Origin: Amylibacter marinus
GTDB taxonomy: Bacteria > Pseudomonadota > Alphaproteobacteria > Rhodobacterales > Rhodobacteraceae
DNA length: 64,000 bases
Assembly: GCF_030160015.1 (NCBI RefSeq)
Contig: NZ_BSNN01000002.1
Span: 682,001-746,000 of the forward strand
Direction: 5' to 3'
Each line of letters starts with the position of its first letter. Position 1 is the stretch's first letter. The notes beneath the pieces were generated by a model. The model made no database searches. It was not told where the DNA came from and saw only the letters and a program-made list of their open reading frames with translations. Position numbers and translations under genes: made by a program. Below, piece by piece: positions 26,566 through 36,566 of the stretch.

Positions 26566-27756
26566 ATGCGGCGTAACACCACAGATATTGTTGTCTCAGG
26601 CGGGGGGATTGCCGGCATGGCCGCCGCCGCCGCCTTTGGTGGCGCGGGATTTCATGTGGTTTGCGTAGAACCACACCAGCCGATCAGCGACCCCAAAGAT
26701 GCCCACGCCGATCTGCGCAGCACCGCATTCCTGCAACCCGCCCGCCATACGCTACAGCGCGCAGGCCTCTGGGATCAGTTGGCCCCTTTTGCCACTCCGA
26801 TGAAAACCATGCGCTTGGCAGATGCTGGCGGCGAAACAAATACGCTGCGCGCAATTGCTGATTTTGAGGCCTCGGAAATATCTGATGATTTTTTTGCTTG
26901 GAACTTGCCCAATTGGCTGTTGCGCCGCGAAATGCATGCCCATTTAGAACGCCTAGAAACCGTCGAGTTCATCACCGGCCAGCGCACCCGCCGCCTGACC
27001 GCCCGCTCGGATCACGCCTTGGTGCAAATCGGAGAGCAACACTATAAATGCCAGCTGGTGATTGCCGCCGATGGTCGCGAATCCCCCCTGCGTAAAATGG
27101 CGGGAATTGGTGTAAAAACATGGCGTTACGGGCAAAAGGCACTGGCCTTTGCCGCTACACATGACGCCCCCCACGACAACATCTCGACCGAGATTCATCG
27201 CAGTGGCGGTCCCTTTACACTGGTGCCTCTGCCCGATCACCAAGGCCGCCCCTGTTCGGCCGTAATCTGGATGGAAACCGCGGCCAAGGCCAGCGATCTG
27301 TGGGCAATGGACACGGCTGATTTCAACAAGGCGTTGAATATACGCGCTTGTCAGGTGCTGGGCGAAATGCATCTGGTCTCTAGGCGTAATATCTGGCCGA
27401 TTATTTCGCAAAAGGCCGATCATCTAACCAGTGCGCGCCTTGCCTTGGTCGCCGAGGCCGCCCATGTGGTGCCCCCCATCGGCGCACAGGGGCTGAACAT
27501 GAGCCTTGCGGATATCGACTGCCTGCTGAACCTTGCGCAGGAAAACCCAGATGCATTGGGCACGCCCCAGCATTTGGATGCCTATGAAAAAGCCCGCGCA
27601 CAGGATATTGCGATGCGCGTGCGCGGCGTAGATGCCTTGAACCGCGCAGCAATGTTTCAAAGCCCGACCCTACGCGACCTGCGCCTACAGGGGCTGAAAT
27701 CATTGCATGGGTTTGCCCCCCTGCGCAAAAGTATAATGCGCAAGGGCTTAGGCTAG
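26566..27756 (+). CDS. UbiH/COQ6-type FAD-dependent monooxygenase
   Basis: 396 residues. The N-terminal dinucleotide fold reads VVSGGGIAGMAAAAAFGGAGFHVVCVEP, and the DG motif reads VIAADGRESPLRKMAGI near residue 165. The second FAD motif LVAEAAHVVPPIGAQGLNMSLADIDCL near 300 matches the GDAAH..PxxGQGxN pattern with Glu for Asp in the first position. Enzymes of this family hydroxylate the ubiquinone precursor ring, using NAD(P)H and oxygen, as peripheral membrane proteins. Which ring position is modified cannot be told. It converges on the aminotransferase gene with no base between the stops. Confidence 0.87.
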   Translation: MRRNTTDIVVSGGGIAGMAAAAAFGGAGFHVVCVEPHQPISDPKDAHADLRSTAFLQPARHTLQRAGLWDQLAPFATPMKTMRLADAGGETNTLRAIADFEASEISDDFFAWNLPNWLLRREMHAHLERLETVEFITGQRTRRLTARSDHALVQIGEQHYKCQLVIAADGRESPLRKMAGIGVKTWRYGQKALAFAATHDAPHDNISTEIHRSGGPFTLVPLPDHQGRPCSAVIWMETAAKASDLWAMDTADFNKALNIRACQVLGEMHLVSRRNIWPIISQKADHLTSARLALVAEAAHVVPPIGAQGLNMSLADIDCLLNLAQENPDALGTPQHLDAYEKARAQDIAMRVRGVDALNRAAMFQSPTLRDLRLQGLKSLHGFAPLRKSIMRKGLG

Positions 27757-28881
27757 CTAAACCTGATCCAGAATACGCGTCAGGCGCCCAACAGTAGAAT
27801 TCACATCATACAACTTTTCCAAGCCAAACAACCCGATGCGGAACGATGAGTAATCCTCTGGCTCGTCACATCGCAGCGGCACCCCAGCCGCGATTTGCAC
27901 GCCAAGGGCTGCAAACTTTGACCCATTTTGAAAGGCAGGGTCGCTGGTATAGCTGACAACCACCCCCGGTGCCTCGAACCCAGCCCCCGCGACAGATTTA
28001 AACCCCCGCTCGGCCAACACCGCGCGAACCGCCTTGCCCAAATCCCACTGAGCCTGCTTCAGTTCACCATAACCAAAATCTCGCATCTCTAACACGGTGT
28101 CACGGAAATCGCGCAATGAATCGGTGGGCATGGTGGCGTGATAGGCATGGCCGCCATCAGTATAGGCACGCATAATTCCCGCCCATGTTTTCAGGTTGGC
28201 GGCAAAACTGTCGCTCTCGGTTTCCGCCATCTGTGCCTCGGCGCGCTCGTTTAGCATCACCAATCCAGCACAGGGCGATGCAGACCAACCCTTCTGCGGG
28301 GCAGAGATCAATACATCCACATTGCAGGCCTGCATATCCACCCAGATACAACCAGATGCAATGCAATCCAGAACAAACAGCCCCCCATAGCTGCGCACCG
28401 CCGCACCGATGGCTTCCAGATAGGCATCGGGCAGGATAATTCCGCTGGCGGTTTCTACGTGGGGGGCAAAAAACACATCTGGCTTCTTGTCCAGAATCTC
28501 GGCCACCACATCCTCGATAGGCAAAGGACGAAAGGCAGATTCGGTGTGATTGTCACTGCGCCGCGCCTTTAACACCTGAGCATCGGCGGTAAAATCCCCA
28601 GTTTCAAAAATCTGTGTCCAGCGAAAGGAGAACCAACCGTTCCGCAAAACCATCACTGATTTGTTCCGGCTAAATTGGCGGGCGACGGCCTCCATCGCGA
28701 ATGTGCCCCCCCCGGGAACAATGGCACAGGAACTGGCGTTATAAACATGGCACAGTTGTTCAGAAATATCGCGCATCACCTTTTGAAATTGCGCGCTCAT
28801 GTGATTGAGAGATCGATCCGTGAACACCACTGAAAATTCCAACAACCCATCTGGGTCTACATCTGGTAATAGGGCTTTCAT
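27757..28881 (-). CDS. Class V PLP-dependent aminotransferase
   Basis: 374 residues, with GGAGGG just before the ATG at 28881. It follows the alanine-glyoxylate/serine-pyruvate aminotransferase group: PGGGTFAMEAVARQF near residue 57 (phosphate binding), HVETASGIILP near 139, FVLDCIASGCIWVDMQ near 170 where the Asp contacts the pyridine ring, and SAPQKGWSASPCAGL near 193 with the PLP lysine. Substrate unknown. It lies 76 bases downstream of two Lrp/AsnC regulator genes in the same direction, which suggests amino-acid-dependent control. Confidence 0.88.
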   Translation of the reverse strand: MKALLPDVDPDGLLEFSVVFTDRSLNHMSAQFQKVMRDISEQLCHVYNASSCAIVPGGGTFAMEAVARQFSRNKSVMVLRNGWFSFRWTQIFETGDFTADAQVLKARRSDNHTESAFRPLPIEDVVAEILDKKPDVFFAPHVETASGIILPDAYLEAIGAAVRSYGGLFVLDCIASGCIWVDMQACNVDVLISAPQKGWSASPCAGLVMLNERAEAQMAETESDSFAANLKTWAGIMRAYTDGGHAYHATMPTDSLRDFRDTVLEMRDFGYGELKQAQWDLGKAVRAVLAERGFKSVAGAGFEAPGVVVSYTSDPAFQNGSKFAALGVQIAAGVPLRCDEPEDYSSFRIGLFGLEKLYDVNSTVGRLTRILDQV

Positions 28882-28957
28882 CTTCCCTCCTCGTTGTTCA
28901 ATTTTGGGCTACAGTTAACATTAAAAGCCACAATCCACCTAACAGTTTATAATGCCT

Positions 28958-29413
28958 CTAAATCGCAAGTTTTCGATGCTCGTCCGAGAGCAACACATTT
29001 GCTTCTACATCGCCAACGCCGGGCAATGTCATCACACGGCGACGCAAAACCCTCTCGAAATCACTTATGTCTCGGGCAACCACCTTTAGGCGGTAATCAT
29101 AAAGCCCCAGAACATGCTGTATCAACTGAACCTCGGGGATGGCGGCAGCGGCGCGTTCGAAATCCTCGAGCGCCACACGCCCCTTGGTCGCCAGCTTTAT
29201 CCCAAGAAATACGGTCACATCGAAGCCCAGCTTCTTGGCATCCAGCACCACGCGGCGCCCGCGCAGCACGCCGCCCTCTTCTAATCGTTTTATCCGCCGC
29301 CACGTAGCGGGCTGTGACAGTCCGACCTTCTTGCCCAGATCAGATGCGCGCGCAGCGCCATTGTGCTGTAGCCCCCGCAGGATCGCGCGGTCGATATCAT
29401 CAAGGGCAATCAT
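28958..29413 (-). CDS. Lrp/AsnC-family regulator (downstream of the pair)
   Basis: 151 residues. The N-terminal HTH reads IDRAILRGLQHNGAARASDLGKKVGLSQPATWRRIKRLEEGGVLRGR, and the C-terminal RAM/effector domain contains ALEDFERAAAAIPEVQLIQHVLGLYDYRLKVVARDI. Such proteins form octamers that sense an amino acid. Its start overlaps the end of a second Lrp gene by four bases (29410-29413), and it is followed by the aminotransferase gene. Confidence 0.92.
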   Translation of the reverse strand: MIALDDIDRAILRGLQHNGAARASDLGKKVGLSQPATWRRIKRLEEGGVLRGRRVVLDAKKLGFDVTVFLGIKLATKGRVALEDFERAAAAIPEVQLIQHVLGLYDYRLKVVARDISDFERVLRRRVMTLPGVGDVEANVLLSDEHRKLAI

Positions 29414-29871
29414 ATGGGTAACGCCTGTCTATCCATCACTGTTGAAACCAGCATCAAGGCTTCGATATCGCTGATATGGGGCAGTGCCAGAATTTTGTCG
29501 CGGTAGATCTGTTGATAATGTGCCATGTCGCGGGCCAAAACATTCAACCGAACATCAACACGGCCCAAAAAGGTCTGGATTTCATTCACTTCTGCGATGT
29601 CGCGCGCGGCCGCAATAAAGCCATCAAAAGCATCGGTGCGGGTTTTATCCAAGGTGACGCGCAACGAGACCTCGACCTCATAGCCCAAGGCCTTGGCATC
29701 TAGCACTGCTTCGTGGGCGGCGATGATGCCCTCTTGTTCTAGCCGCTCGATACGGCGCCAACAGGAGGCAGAGGCGATTCCTATTTCATCAGAGAGCTGA
29801 GCAGCAGAGCGCGTTGCGTCTGCCTGTAGCGCCCTTAGTATTTTCATGTCAGTATTATCAAGATTATGCAT
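29410..29871 (-). CDS. Lrp/AsnC-family regulator (upstream of the pair)
   Basis: 153 residues if started at the ATG at 29871, where homology to the family begins (NLDNTDMKILRALQADATRSAAQLSDEIGIASASCWRRIERLEQEGII); no clear ribosome site precedes it, and a longer form from 29901 cannot be excluded. The RAM domain includes VNEIQTFLGRVDVRLNVLARDM. It is the first gene of the regulator pair, divergent from ilvC across 125 bases, so control of ilvC or of its own operon is plausible. An ATTAT-CATGC-ATAAT palindrome covers the start codon. Confidence 0.85.
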   Translation of the reverse strand: MHNLDNTDMKILRALQADATRSAAQLSDEIGIASASCWRRIERLEQEGIIAAHEAVLDAKALGYEVEVSLRVTLDKTRTDAFDGFIAAARDIAEVNEIQTFLGRVDVRLNVLARDMAHYQQIYRDKILALPHISDIEALMLVSTVMDRQALPI

Positions 29872-29987
29872 GATAATTTCATAAACTATAATCTGGTGCA
29901 TGTATATTTCTAAATTACGGGGAATTCCCGCGCTATTCACATGCATCCCCATGGGGAATGGGGTAAGGTATGCGCAACATGACATAG

Positions 29988-31019
<1,032 letters not shown>

Positions 31020-31037
31020 TCCAGCGCCTATCGATTT

Positions 31038-31068
31038 AAAACCGCCTGCCCTTGCAGGCGGTTTTTTT
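31038..31068 (+). terminator. Intrinsic terminator of ilvC
   Basis: AAAACCGCCTGC and GCAGGCGGTTTT enclose loop CCTT, and the T run is seven bases long. Confidence 0.95.
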
Positions 31069-31157
31069 ATGCGCACTCCTCCCCATGGGGAAGTTTCCCC
31101 TTGCGCGGGATTTCTGCTCTTGTAGCATCGCTGCGAAACCCTTTCGAAAGTTATGAT

Positions 31158-32087
31158 ATGAGCAAACCAACACTTGCCAATTGGCTAGCGCTGATCACCC
31201 TTGGCGTTATTTGGGGGGGGTCGTTTATGGGGGCTAAAATCGCCCTGATTGATTTGGAACCGATGACCGTGGCCTTGTTGCGCCTTGCGATTGCGGCGGT
31301 GGTTTTATGGCTGGTCACGCTGGCCACGGGGCGCAAGTTCCCTGGATTCAGCACGCCAACAGATCGCCGCATTTGGGGGCATATTGCGCTGATGGGGCTG
31401 ATCACCAATGCCATTCCCTTTACCCTGCTGAACTGGGGCCAGCTATATGTTAGCTCTGGGTTTGCAGGGGTGACCATGGCGGTTGTGCCACTGTTGGTTC
31501 TTCCGCTATCGCATTTTTTCCTAAAGGGCGGGCAGATGACCCTACGCAAGACCGTGGGGTTTGGTTTTGGGTTTATAGGCATTGTGATCCTAATCGGGCC
31601 GGCAAAATTGCTGGCGGCAACGGGATCAAACCTAGAGCCGATTGCGCGGGTTGCCTGTATTGCCGCGGCCTGTTGTTATGCCTTGGGCACCATCAATACC
31701 CGCCTGTGCCCGCCGGTATCGGTGATGGCCTATTCTGCCGGTGGATTGATTATTGGCACCATCGCGCTGTTGCCTGTTACCCTGATGTTCGAGGGCATAC
31801 CCAGCTGGCCGGACGCCCCTGCACTGATGGGGGTGGTATTCCTTGGACTTTTCCCAACGGCATTGGCCACGATCCTATTGGTCAGTGTTGTGAATACTGC
31901 GGGGCCTTCGTTTATGTCATTGGTGAATTATCAGGTGCCTCTGTGGGCGGTTTTGTTCGGGGTATTGTTCCTAGACGAATCGTTACCGCCCAGCTTCATC
32001 GGGGCCTTTGCGTTGATCTTGTTCGGATTGGCCATCAGCCAGAGCCGCGCCAAAACGGGCAAAACCTTCCCCGCGGGGAAGGTTTGA
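31158..32087 (+). CDS. EamA/DMT-family exporter
   Basis: 309 residues from the ATG at 31158, chosen because the hydrophobic core begins right after it (NWLALITLGVIWGGSFMGAKIAL) and the earlier frame is not membrane-like. Ten helices in two EamA repeats are seen. The family exports amino acids or small metabolites; the substrate is unknown. The ribosome site (GAAAG) is weak. The final codons are built from a perfect palindrome (32061-32085) that is repeated behind the gene as its likely terminator. Confidence 0.88.
   Translation: MSKPTLANWLALITLGVIWGGSFMGAKIALIDLEPMTVALLRLAIAAVVLWLVTLATGRKFPGFSTPTDRRIWGHIALMGLITNAIPFTLLNWGQLYVSSGFAGVTMAVVPLLVLPLSHFFLKGGQMTLRKTVGFGFGFIGIVILIGPAKLLAATGSNLEPIARVACIAAACCYALGTINTRLCPPVSVMAYSAGGLIIGTIALLPVTLMFEGIPSWPDAPALMGVVFLGLFPTALATILLVSVVNTAGPSFMSLVNYQVPLWAVLFGVLFLDESLPPSFIGAFALILFGLAISQSRAKTGKTFPAGKV
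32061..32085 (+). repeat. Copy 1 of a 25-base palindromic repeat, inside the end of the DMT gene
   Basis: AAAACCTTCCCCGCGGGGAAGGTTT, self-complementary around CGCG. It encodes the last residues KTFPAGKV and is 53 bases from an identical copy. Confidence 0.85.
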
Positions 32088-32113
32088 AAATTCAAAACTG
32101 CTGAAATCGGCCT

Positions 32114-32139
32114 AAAACCTTCCCCGCGGGGAAGGTTTT
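32114..32139. terminator. Copy 2 of the palindromic repeat, terminator between DMT gene and glmM
   Basis: The same palindrome with one more T, between two convergent genes. With short A/T runs at its ends it can stop transcription in either direction. Confidence 0.7.
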
Positions 32140-32156
32140 GCATTATAAACAATACG

Positions 32157-33500
32157 TTATGCGACAGAGCGCACAGTATCGGCTATATTCATCACAACGG
32201 TTTTCAACAAGGCCTCGTCCTCACATTCCCCCATAACCCGCACCAAAGGCTCTGTGCCGGATTTGCGGATCAGCAAGCGGCCCTTGGCGCCTAGCTCGGC
32301 CTCGCCGTCGGCAATTGCCTGAAGAACATTTGAATTTTCCAATGGCGTTGCCCCAATCGTAAAGCTGACATTTTCCAGCATTTGCGGCATGGGTTCAAAC
32401 ACCTGCAACAATTGGCTGGCGGGCATATTGCTTTCGACCATGGCGTTTAGGAACTGTAGACCCGCCATCAGCCCATCACCGGTGGTGGCATAATCACTCA
32501 TCACGATATGGCCGGATTGCTCACCGCCAAGATTATAGCCACCGCTGCGCATTTCCTGCACTACATAGCGATCTCCAACGTTGGTGCGCTTTAGTGTGAT
32601 ACCTTGATCATCTAGGTGGCGTTCTAGGCCCATATTGGACATGACTGTCGCCACCAGTGTGTTCTGGGCCAATGTGCCGCGCGCCGCCCACTGGGTGGCA
32701 ATCAGCCCCATCAGCTGATCGCCATCGGCCACTTGGCCTTTTTCATCGATCAGGATCACGCGGTCTGCATCGCCGTCAAGGCAAATACCCACATCAGCAC
32801 CATGTTCCAACACCGCACGCGCCGCCGCATCCGGGTGGGTAGAACCGCAATCTAGGTTGATGTTAAACCCATCGGGGTTCACCCCCAGCGAGATCACCTC
32901 GGCGCCCAATTCCCATAGGACAATGGGGGCTGCCTTGTAGGCGGCACCATTGGCACAATCGACCACAACCTTCATCCCATCGAGTAGTTTTTTACGCGGG
33001 AAGGCAGATTTGGCAAATTCCATGTAGCGGCCAAGCCCATCATCGATGCGCCGTGCCATGCCGATGTTTTCGGCCTTGGCGTAATCAATCTCGCCCTGTA
33101 GGAATTCTTCGATTTTCAGCTCGGCGCCATCGTCCAGCTTGAACCCATCGGGGCCGAAAAATTTTATACCATTGTCCTGATATGAATTATGCGAGGCGGA
33201 AATCATTACCCCAACATCCGCCCGCATAGAGCGGGTAAGCACCCCAATAGCCGGTGTGGGTACAGGGCCCAACAGGTATACATCCATACCCGTTGACGTA
33301 AACCCAGCCGTAAGCGCATTTTCAAACATATACGACGAGCGGCGCGTATCTTTGCCGATCACCACGCGGTGCTGTTTTTTATCTTGGCGGAAATAGCGCC
33401 CAGCGGCGGCCCCCAAGCGGAGCGCCACATCCGGCGTCATTGGGAAAGTATTGGCCAAGCCACGCACACCATCGGTGCCGAAATATTTGCGTTGAGTCAT
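32157..33500 (-). CDS. glmM: Phosphoglucosamine mutase
   Basis: 447 residues. GlmM interconverts glucosamine 6- and 1-phosphate in the cytosol on the way to UDP-GlcNAc, peptidoglycan and LPS. Seen: FGTDGVRGLAN at the start, the catalytic phosphoserine loop MISASHNSYQDNGIKFFG near residue 100, the metal loop DGDADRVILID near 245, the sugar-binding GEQSGHI near 330, and RKSGTEPLVRVM near 410. It shares one base with folP, so it is the last gene of the folB-folP-glmM run. Confidence 0.97.
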   Translation of the reverse strand: MTQRKYFGTDGVRGLANTFPMTPDVALRLGAAAGRYFRQDKKQHRVVIGKDTRRSSYMFENALTAGFTSTGMDVYLLGPVPTPAIGVLTRSMRADVGVMISASHNSYQDNGIKFFGPDGFKLDDGAELKIEEFLQGEIDYAKAENIGMARRIDDGLGRYMEFAKSAFPRKKLLDGMKVVVDCANGAAYKAAPIVLWELGAEVISLGVNPDGFNINLDCGSTHPDAAARAVLEHGADVGICLDGDADRVILIDEKGQVADGDQLMGLIATQWAARGTLAQNTLVATVMSNMGLERHLDDQGITLKRTNVGDRYVVQEMRSGGYNLGGEQSGHIVMSDYATTGDGLMAGLQFLNAMVESNMPASQLLQVFEPMPQMLENVSFTIGATPLENSNVLQAIADGEAELGAKGRLLIRKSGTEPLVRVMGECEDEALLKTVVMNIADTVRSVA

Positions 33501-34513
33501 CAGGTGCCCATTGTTGTTTTTGCGTCAGTCATTGCCTGCCACAGGCGCAGGGCCTGTGCAGTTTCGAATACATCATGTACCCGTAGTATTTGTGCACCCT
33601 GTGCCAGACCTTCAAGCCCCACCGCAAGAGAGCCGCCAAGCCGATCAGCAGGATCTTGCGCTTGTCCGAGTGTACCAATGAAGCGTTTGCGCGAAACCCC
33701 AAGTAATATCGGGCATCCCAGCCCGTGGAATAGGGATAATCCGCGGATCAGTAACATATTGTGTTCCAGTGTTTTGCCAAAACCGATGCCCGGATCGATG
33801 GTGATTTTGGATTTTGACAGCCCCGCATCCACACAGGCCTGCACGCGTGCCGCCAGATAATCGTAAACATCCAGCAAAACATTATCATATCTGGGGTTAT
33901 CCTGCATGGTTTTGGGATCGCCACTGGCATGCATCAAACAGACATCAGGTTGGGATGTACCCACCAAAGACAGGCTGCGTGGATCATAGGACAGGGCCGT
34001 CACGTCATTAAACATGCCTGCCCCGCCATCTAGTGCGGCGCGCGCCACATCAGCCTTGCGGGTATCGATGGAAATGGGGGCGATTTTAGACAAGGCCTTC
34101 ACCACCGGCTCTATTCGGTTGCGCTCCTCTATTCGATCAACGAAATCGGCCCCTGGGCGGGTGCTCTCGCCACCGATATCGATGACATCTGCGCCCTGCT
34201 GGTGCATTTCTTGGCCACGATGAACCGCCGCATCGAATGTATTATGCATCCCCCCATCAGAGAAGCTGTCTGGCGTGGTATTCAGCACCCCCATAATTTT
34301 AGGGCGATCCATCGACAGACCCAAGATTGTGCCGCGGGGCGCGGTGAGCGATTGCAGGGTCGTGCCGGGGATATCATCGGCATCGGTGATTTCTGGCGCG
34401 GCAGTACGGCTATGTTTGAGGCAATGGGTAAACCAAAGCGGCCCACCCGCCAATATATGCGCCGATCTGGGGCGGGCGGGGTGGTTTTGAACAAGTGGTT
34501 GATAATAGGCCAT
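33500..34513 (-). CDS. folP: Dihydropteroate synthase
   Basis: 337 residues. It joins p-aminobenzoate to the pterin diphosphate in folate synthesis and is the sulfonamide target. The family motifs are intact: IMGVLNTTPDSFSDGG near residue 72, DVIDIGGESTRPGA near 105, DV/N contacts in GAGMFNDVTAL near 160, SKITIDPGIGFGKTLEHN near 230 and GVSRKRFIG near 268. The first 65 residues extend beyond the barrel and are common to Rhodobacterales homologues. It lies 27 bases after folB and overlaps glmM. Confidence 0.96.
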   Translation of the reverse strand: MAYYQPLVQNHPARPRSAHILAGGPLWFTHCLKHSRTAAPEITDADDIPGTTLQSLTAPRGTILGLSMDRPKIMGVLNTTPDSFSDGGMHNTFDAAVHRGQEMHQQGADVIDIGGESTRPGADFVDRIEERNRIEPVVKALSKIAPISIDTRKADVARAALDGGAGMFNDVTALSYDPRSLSLVGTSQPDVCLMHASGDPKTMQDNPRYDNVLLDVYDYLAARVQACVDAGLSKSKITIDPGIGFGKTLEHNMLLIRGLSLFHGLGCPILLGVSRKRFIGTLGQAQDPADRLGGSLAVGLEGLAQGAQILRVHDVFETAQALRLWQAMTDAKTTMGT

Positions 34514-34540
34514 GTGCCCCCCAATATGTTTCTGGGGAAT

Positions 34541-35464
34541 TTACGCGAGCATCTCTGGTTGTGCAAGAACCTGCATGTTTTCGCGAAACGGGCCAGAGCC
34601 TAGAATATAGACCTGATCGGCGGCGAATTGTTCTGCGAACCAGCCTGCTAAATCCAGCGGCGAGGCATCTGGGCTTGGCTTATCCGTCGCATCTAGCACC
34701 ATTTTTGAGGGTGCCCAGACTGATAGTTGGTCTCGTTTCATGGCCCAATCCAGCTCTGTGCGGCTGTCAACCACCACACAGCGACTGTCCTTGCCGGCCA
34801 AAACCCAGGCGTTTTGCTCGATCGATAATAGGTTAATGCGGCGGTTGGCTGGTGTGATATCGGCCTGTGGAATCGGGGTTTGCGTGGTTTCTAGGCACAG
34901 CACGGCAGGTAGACAGTGGGTCTCGATTGCATTTAGCCATGTTTTCAGGGCACTTGATTGGATCAGCGCATTGGGTAGGAAAAAGACCCTGGGGTGTACT
35001 GGGGCTTCTTCGCCCACAGTTTCGTCCAATTTCACCAAATTATCGGCATCAATTCTGGAACGTACGATTTCAACACCCAATGTGCCGGGGATGCGATCCA
35101 GCTTTTCGATGCGTACAAAGACACGGATTGCCTTGGGGTTGGTTAAGATCTGTGCCGCGATCCGCTCGGCCAAAGTTTCAAGCAGGTTCAGTCGCTCGAC
35201 CTCTAGCTGATGATCGATGGCCTCGGTGATTGTGTCATAGGACAGCACCTGATCCACATCATCAAATTTCGCCGCAGCCGTATTGGCAACCTCTAGCACC
35301 ACGTTAAAGCGAATGCCTTGGGTTACACCACGCTCTGCCTGAAATGCGCCAATTTCCACATTTACAGTGTAATCACGCACAGCAATGCGATCATGGGGAT
35401 CACGCGCGGTGGCGCTGGCGCGGGTTTCTAACGTTTCGAATGCAAATGCGGTATCTTTGGTCAT
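34541..35464 (-). CDS. folB: Dihydroneopterin aldolase with long C-terminal extension
   Basis: 307 residues from the ATG at 35464, preceded by TGGAA; the longer frame would use a GTG. Residues 25-145 form the tunnelling fold of FolB: RIAVRDYTVNVEIGAFQAERGVTQGIRFNVVLEV, then DVDQVLSYDTITEAI and NLLETLAERIAAQIL with the catalytic-site Glu, and IEKLDRIPG. FolB splits dihydroneopterin to the hydroxymethylpterin. The family is normally about 120 residues, so the remaining 160 residues are an extra part of unknown role that ends in LAGWFAEQFAADQVYILGSGPF. The first gene of the folB-folP-glmM run. Confidence 0.88.
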   Translation of the reverse strand: MTKDTAFAFETLETRASATARDPHDRIAVRDYTVNVEIGAFQAERGVTQGIRFNVVLEVANTAAAKFDDVDQVLSYDTITEAIDHQLEVERLNLLETLAERIAAQILTNPKAIRVFVRIEKLDRIPGTLGVEIVRSRIDADNLVKLDETVGEEAPVHPRVFFLPNALIQSSALKTWLNAIETHCLPAVLCLETTQTPIPQADITPANRRINLLSIEQNAWVLAGKDSRCVVVDSRTELDWAMKRDQLSVWAPSKMVLDATDKPSPDASPLDLAGWFAEQFAADQVYILGSGPFRENMQVLAQPEMLA

Positions 35465-35549
35465 CGGTTTTCCATCTGGCCATTTGATGTTCGGCACTGT
35501 TTACGCGCAGTGCCGCGGTGTTTTCAAGAGGCTTGTGGTGGTTTGGGAA

Positions 35550-36404
35550 TTAACCGCGGTAGAAATGGTGGTGGCCGATTGTGGCAGTGCGGTCAAAGGC
35601 GCGCGACCAGCGAGGGCTGACGGATTTCGCATGATAGAATGTGGCACCAGATGTTAGTTTTGGGGCGCGTTGCTCCAAAACGATCTGGGCGATCTTCGCA
35701 ACCAGCTCTTTGGCCTTCTTCTCGTGGTAGATCTCTTTGTGGCCATCACATTTATACGAGAACTGGCAAGCATTTCTACGATGGGCGCCTTGCGAGATCA
35801 CCTTGCACACTGTGTTTGGGAATTTCTTTGAATTACGGCGGTTCACAATGACCTCGGCCACCGCAAAAATACCAGATAGGCTCTCGCCGCGGGCCTCGAA
35901 ATACAGCGCCTCGGTCAAACAGGCCCACTCGGCATCGCCGCTGGCCTGTGGCAATGCATTGATTGTCGCCTTGGCGGGTACGGTTGCATAGATATGCACC
36001 TTGGGGCGGCGCTGAAACAATGAGCCGATTTTGCGTTTTTGGTTTTTGGGTGCAAATTTCACATTGGTGATGGTTAGGTTCCCAAAGGCATCGGCCTCTT
36101 CTTGGCTGGGCAAGGCATCTTTGGAATACAGCGGCATGCGCAGATCCCGAGCGGACAGAGCGGCCACATTGCCCTTTTCCCTCGGTTGGCCATCAATCGT
36201 CTTATTGATCGGCATATTCACAGACAGCTGTTCCGAAATCGGTACCCAGCGCCCGGTGCGCGTTGATCCGCTGGTGGCCTGATCTTTGGCCTCGGCCTGG
36301 GCCACGGCATTCAGTTGCGCCAGCGTATAGGACGCGGTGTTCGCATTGGCAGCCACGGGGATAATCAGGGCCGAACACAGGGCTATAACATTTAGATACT
36401 TCAT
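35550..36404 (-). CDS. Secreted SleB-like cell wall hydrolase
   Basis: 284 residues. A Sec signal peptide (MKYLNVIALCSALIIPVAANA) is followed by a linker of about 120 residues, then a Hydrolase_2 domain: CLTEALYFEARGESLSGIFAVAEVIVNR with the catalytic Glu near residue 166, CKVISQGA, CQFSYKCDG, GATFYHA and PRWSRAFDRTATIGHHHFYR. The domain cleaves peptidoglycan as a lytic transglycosylase or amidase in the periplasm. It is a single gene, with a 160-bp gap on its upstream side that shows nothing notable. Confidence 0.9.
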   Translation of the reverse strand: MKYLNVIALCSALIIPVAANANTASYTLAQLNAVAQAEAKDQATSGSTRTGRWVPISEQLSVNMPINKTIDGQPREKGNVAALSARDLRMPLYSKDALPSQEEADAFGNLTITNVKFAPKNQKRKIGSLFQRRPKVHIYATVPAKATINALPQASGDAEWACLTEALYFEARGESLSGIFAVAEVIVNRRNSKKFPNTVCKVISQGAHRRNACQFSYKCDGHKEIYHEKKAKELVAKIAQIVLEQRAPKLTSGATFYHAKSVSPRWSRAFDRTATIGHHHFYRG

Positions 36405-36566
36405 CAGATCACCGCTACGATGGCACGTTTTTGTCTTTTGTTACTTGGGGGCTTGTAGGGTGCAAATGCGGATTCGTCTATCCCCCCCGGCGCATAGCAC
36501 CTATGCATCTGGGGTGGATGTACTGATTTTTTGTTAAATTTTACTTACTTACTCATGCGGCGGCTG

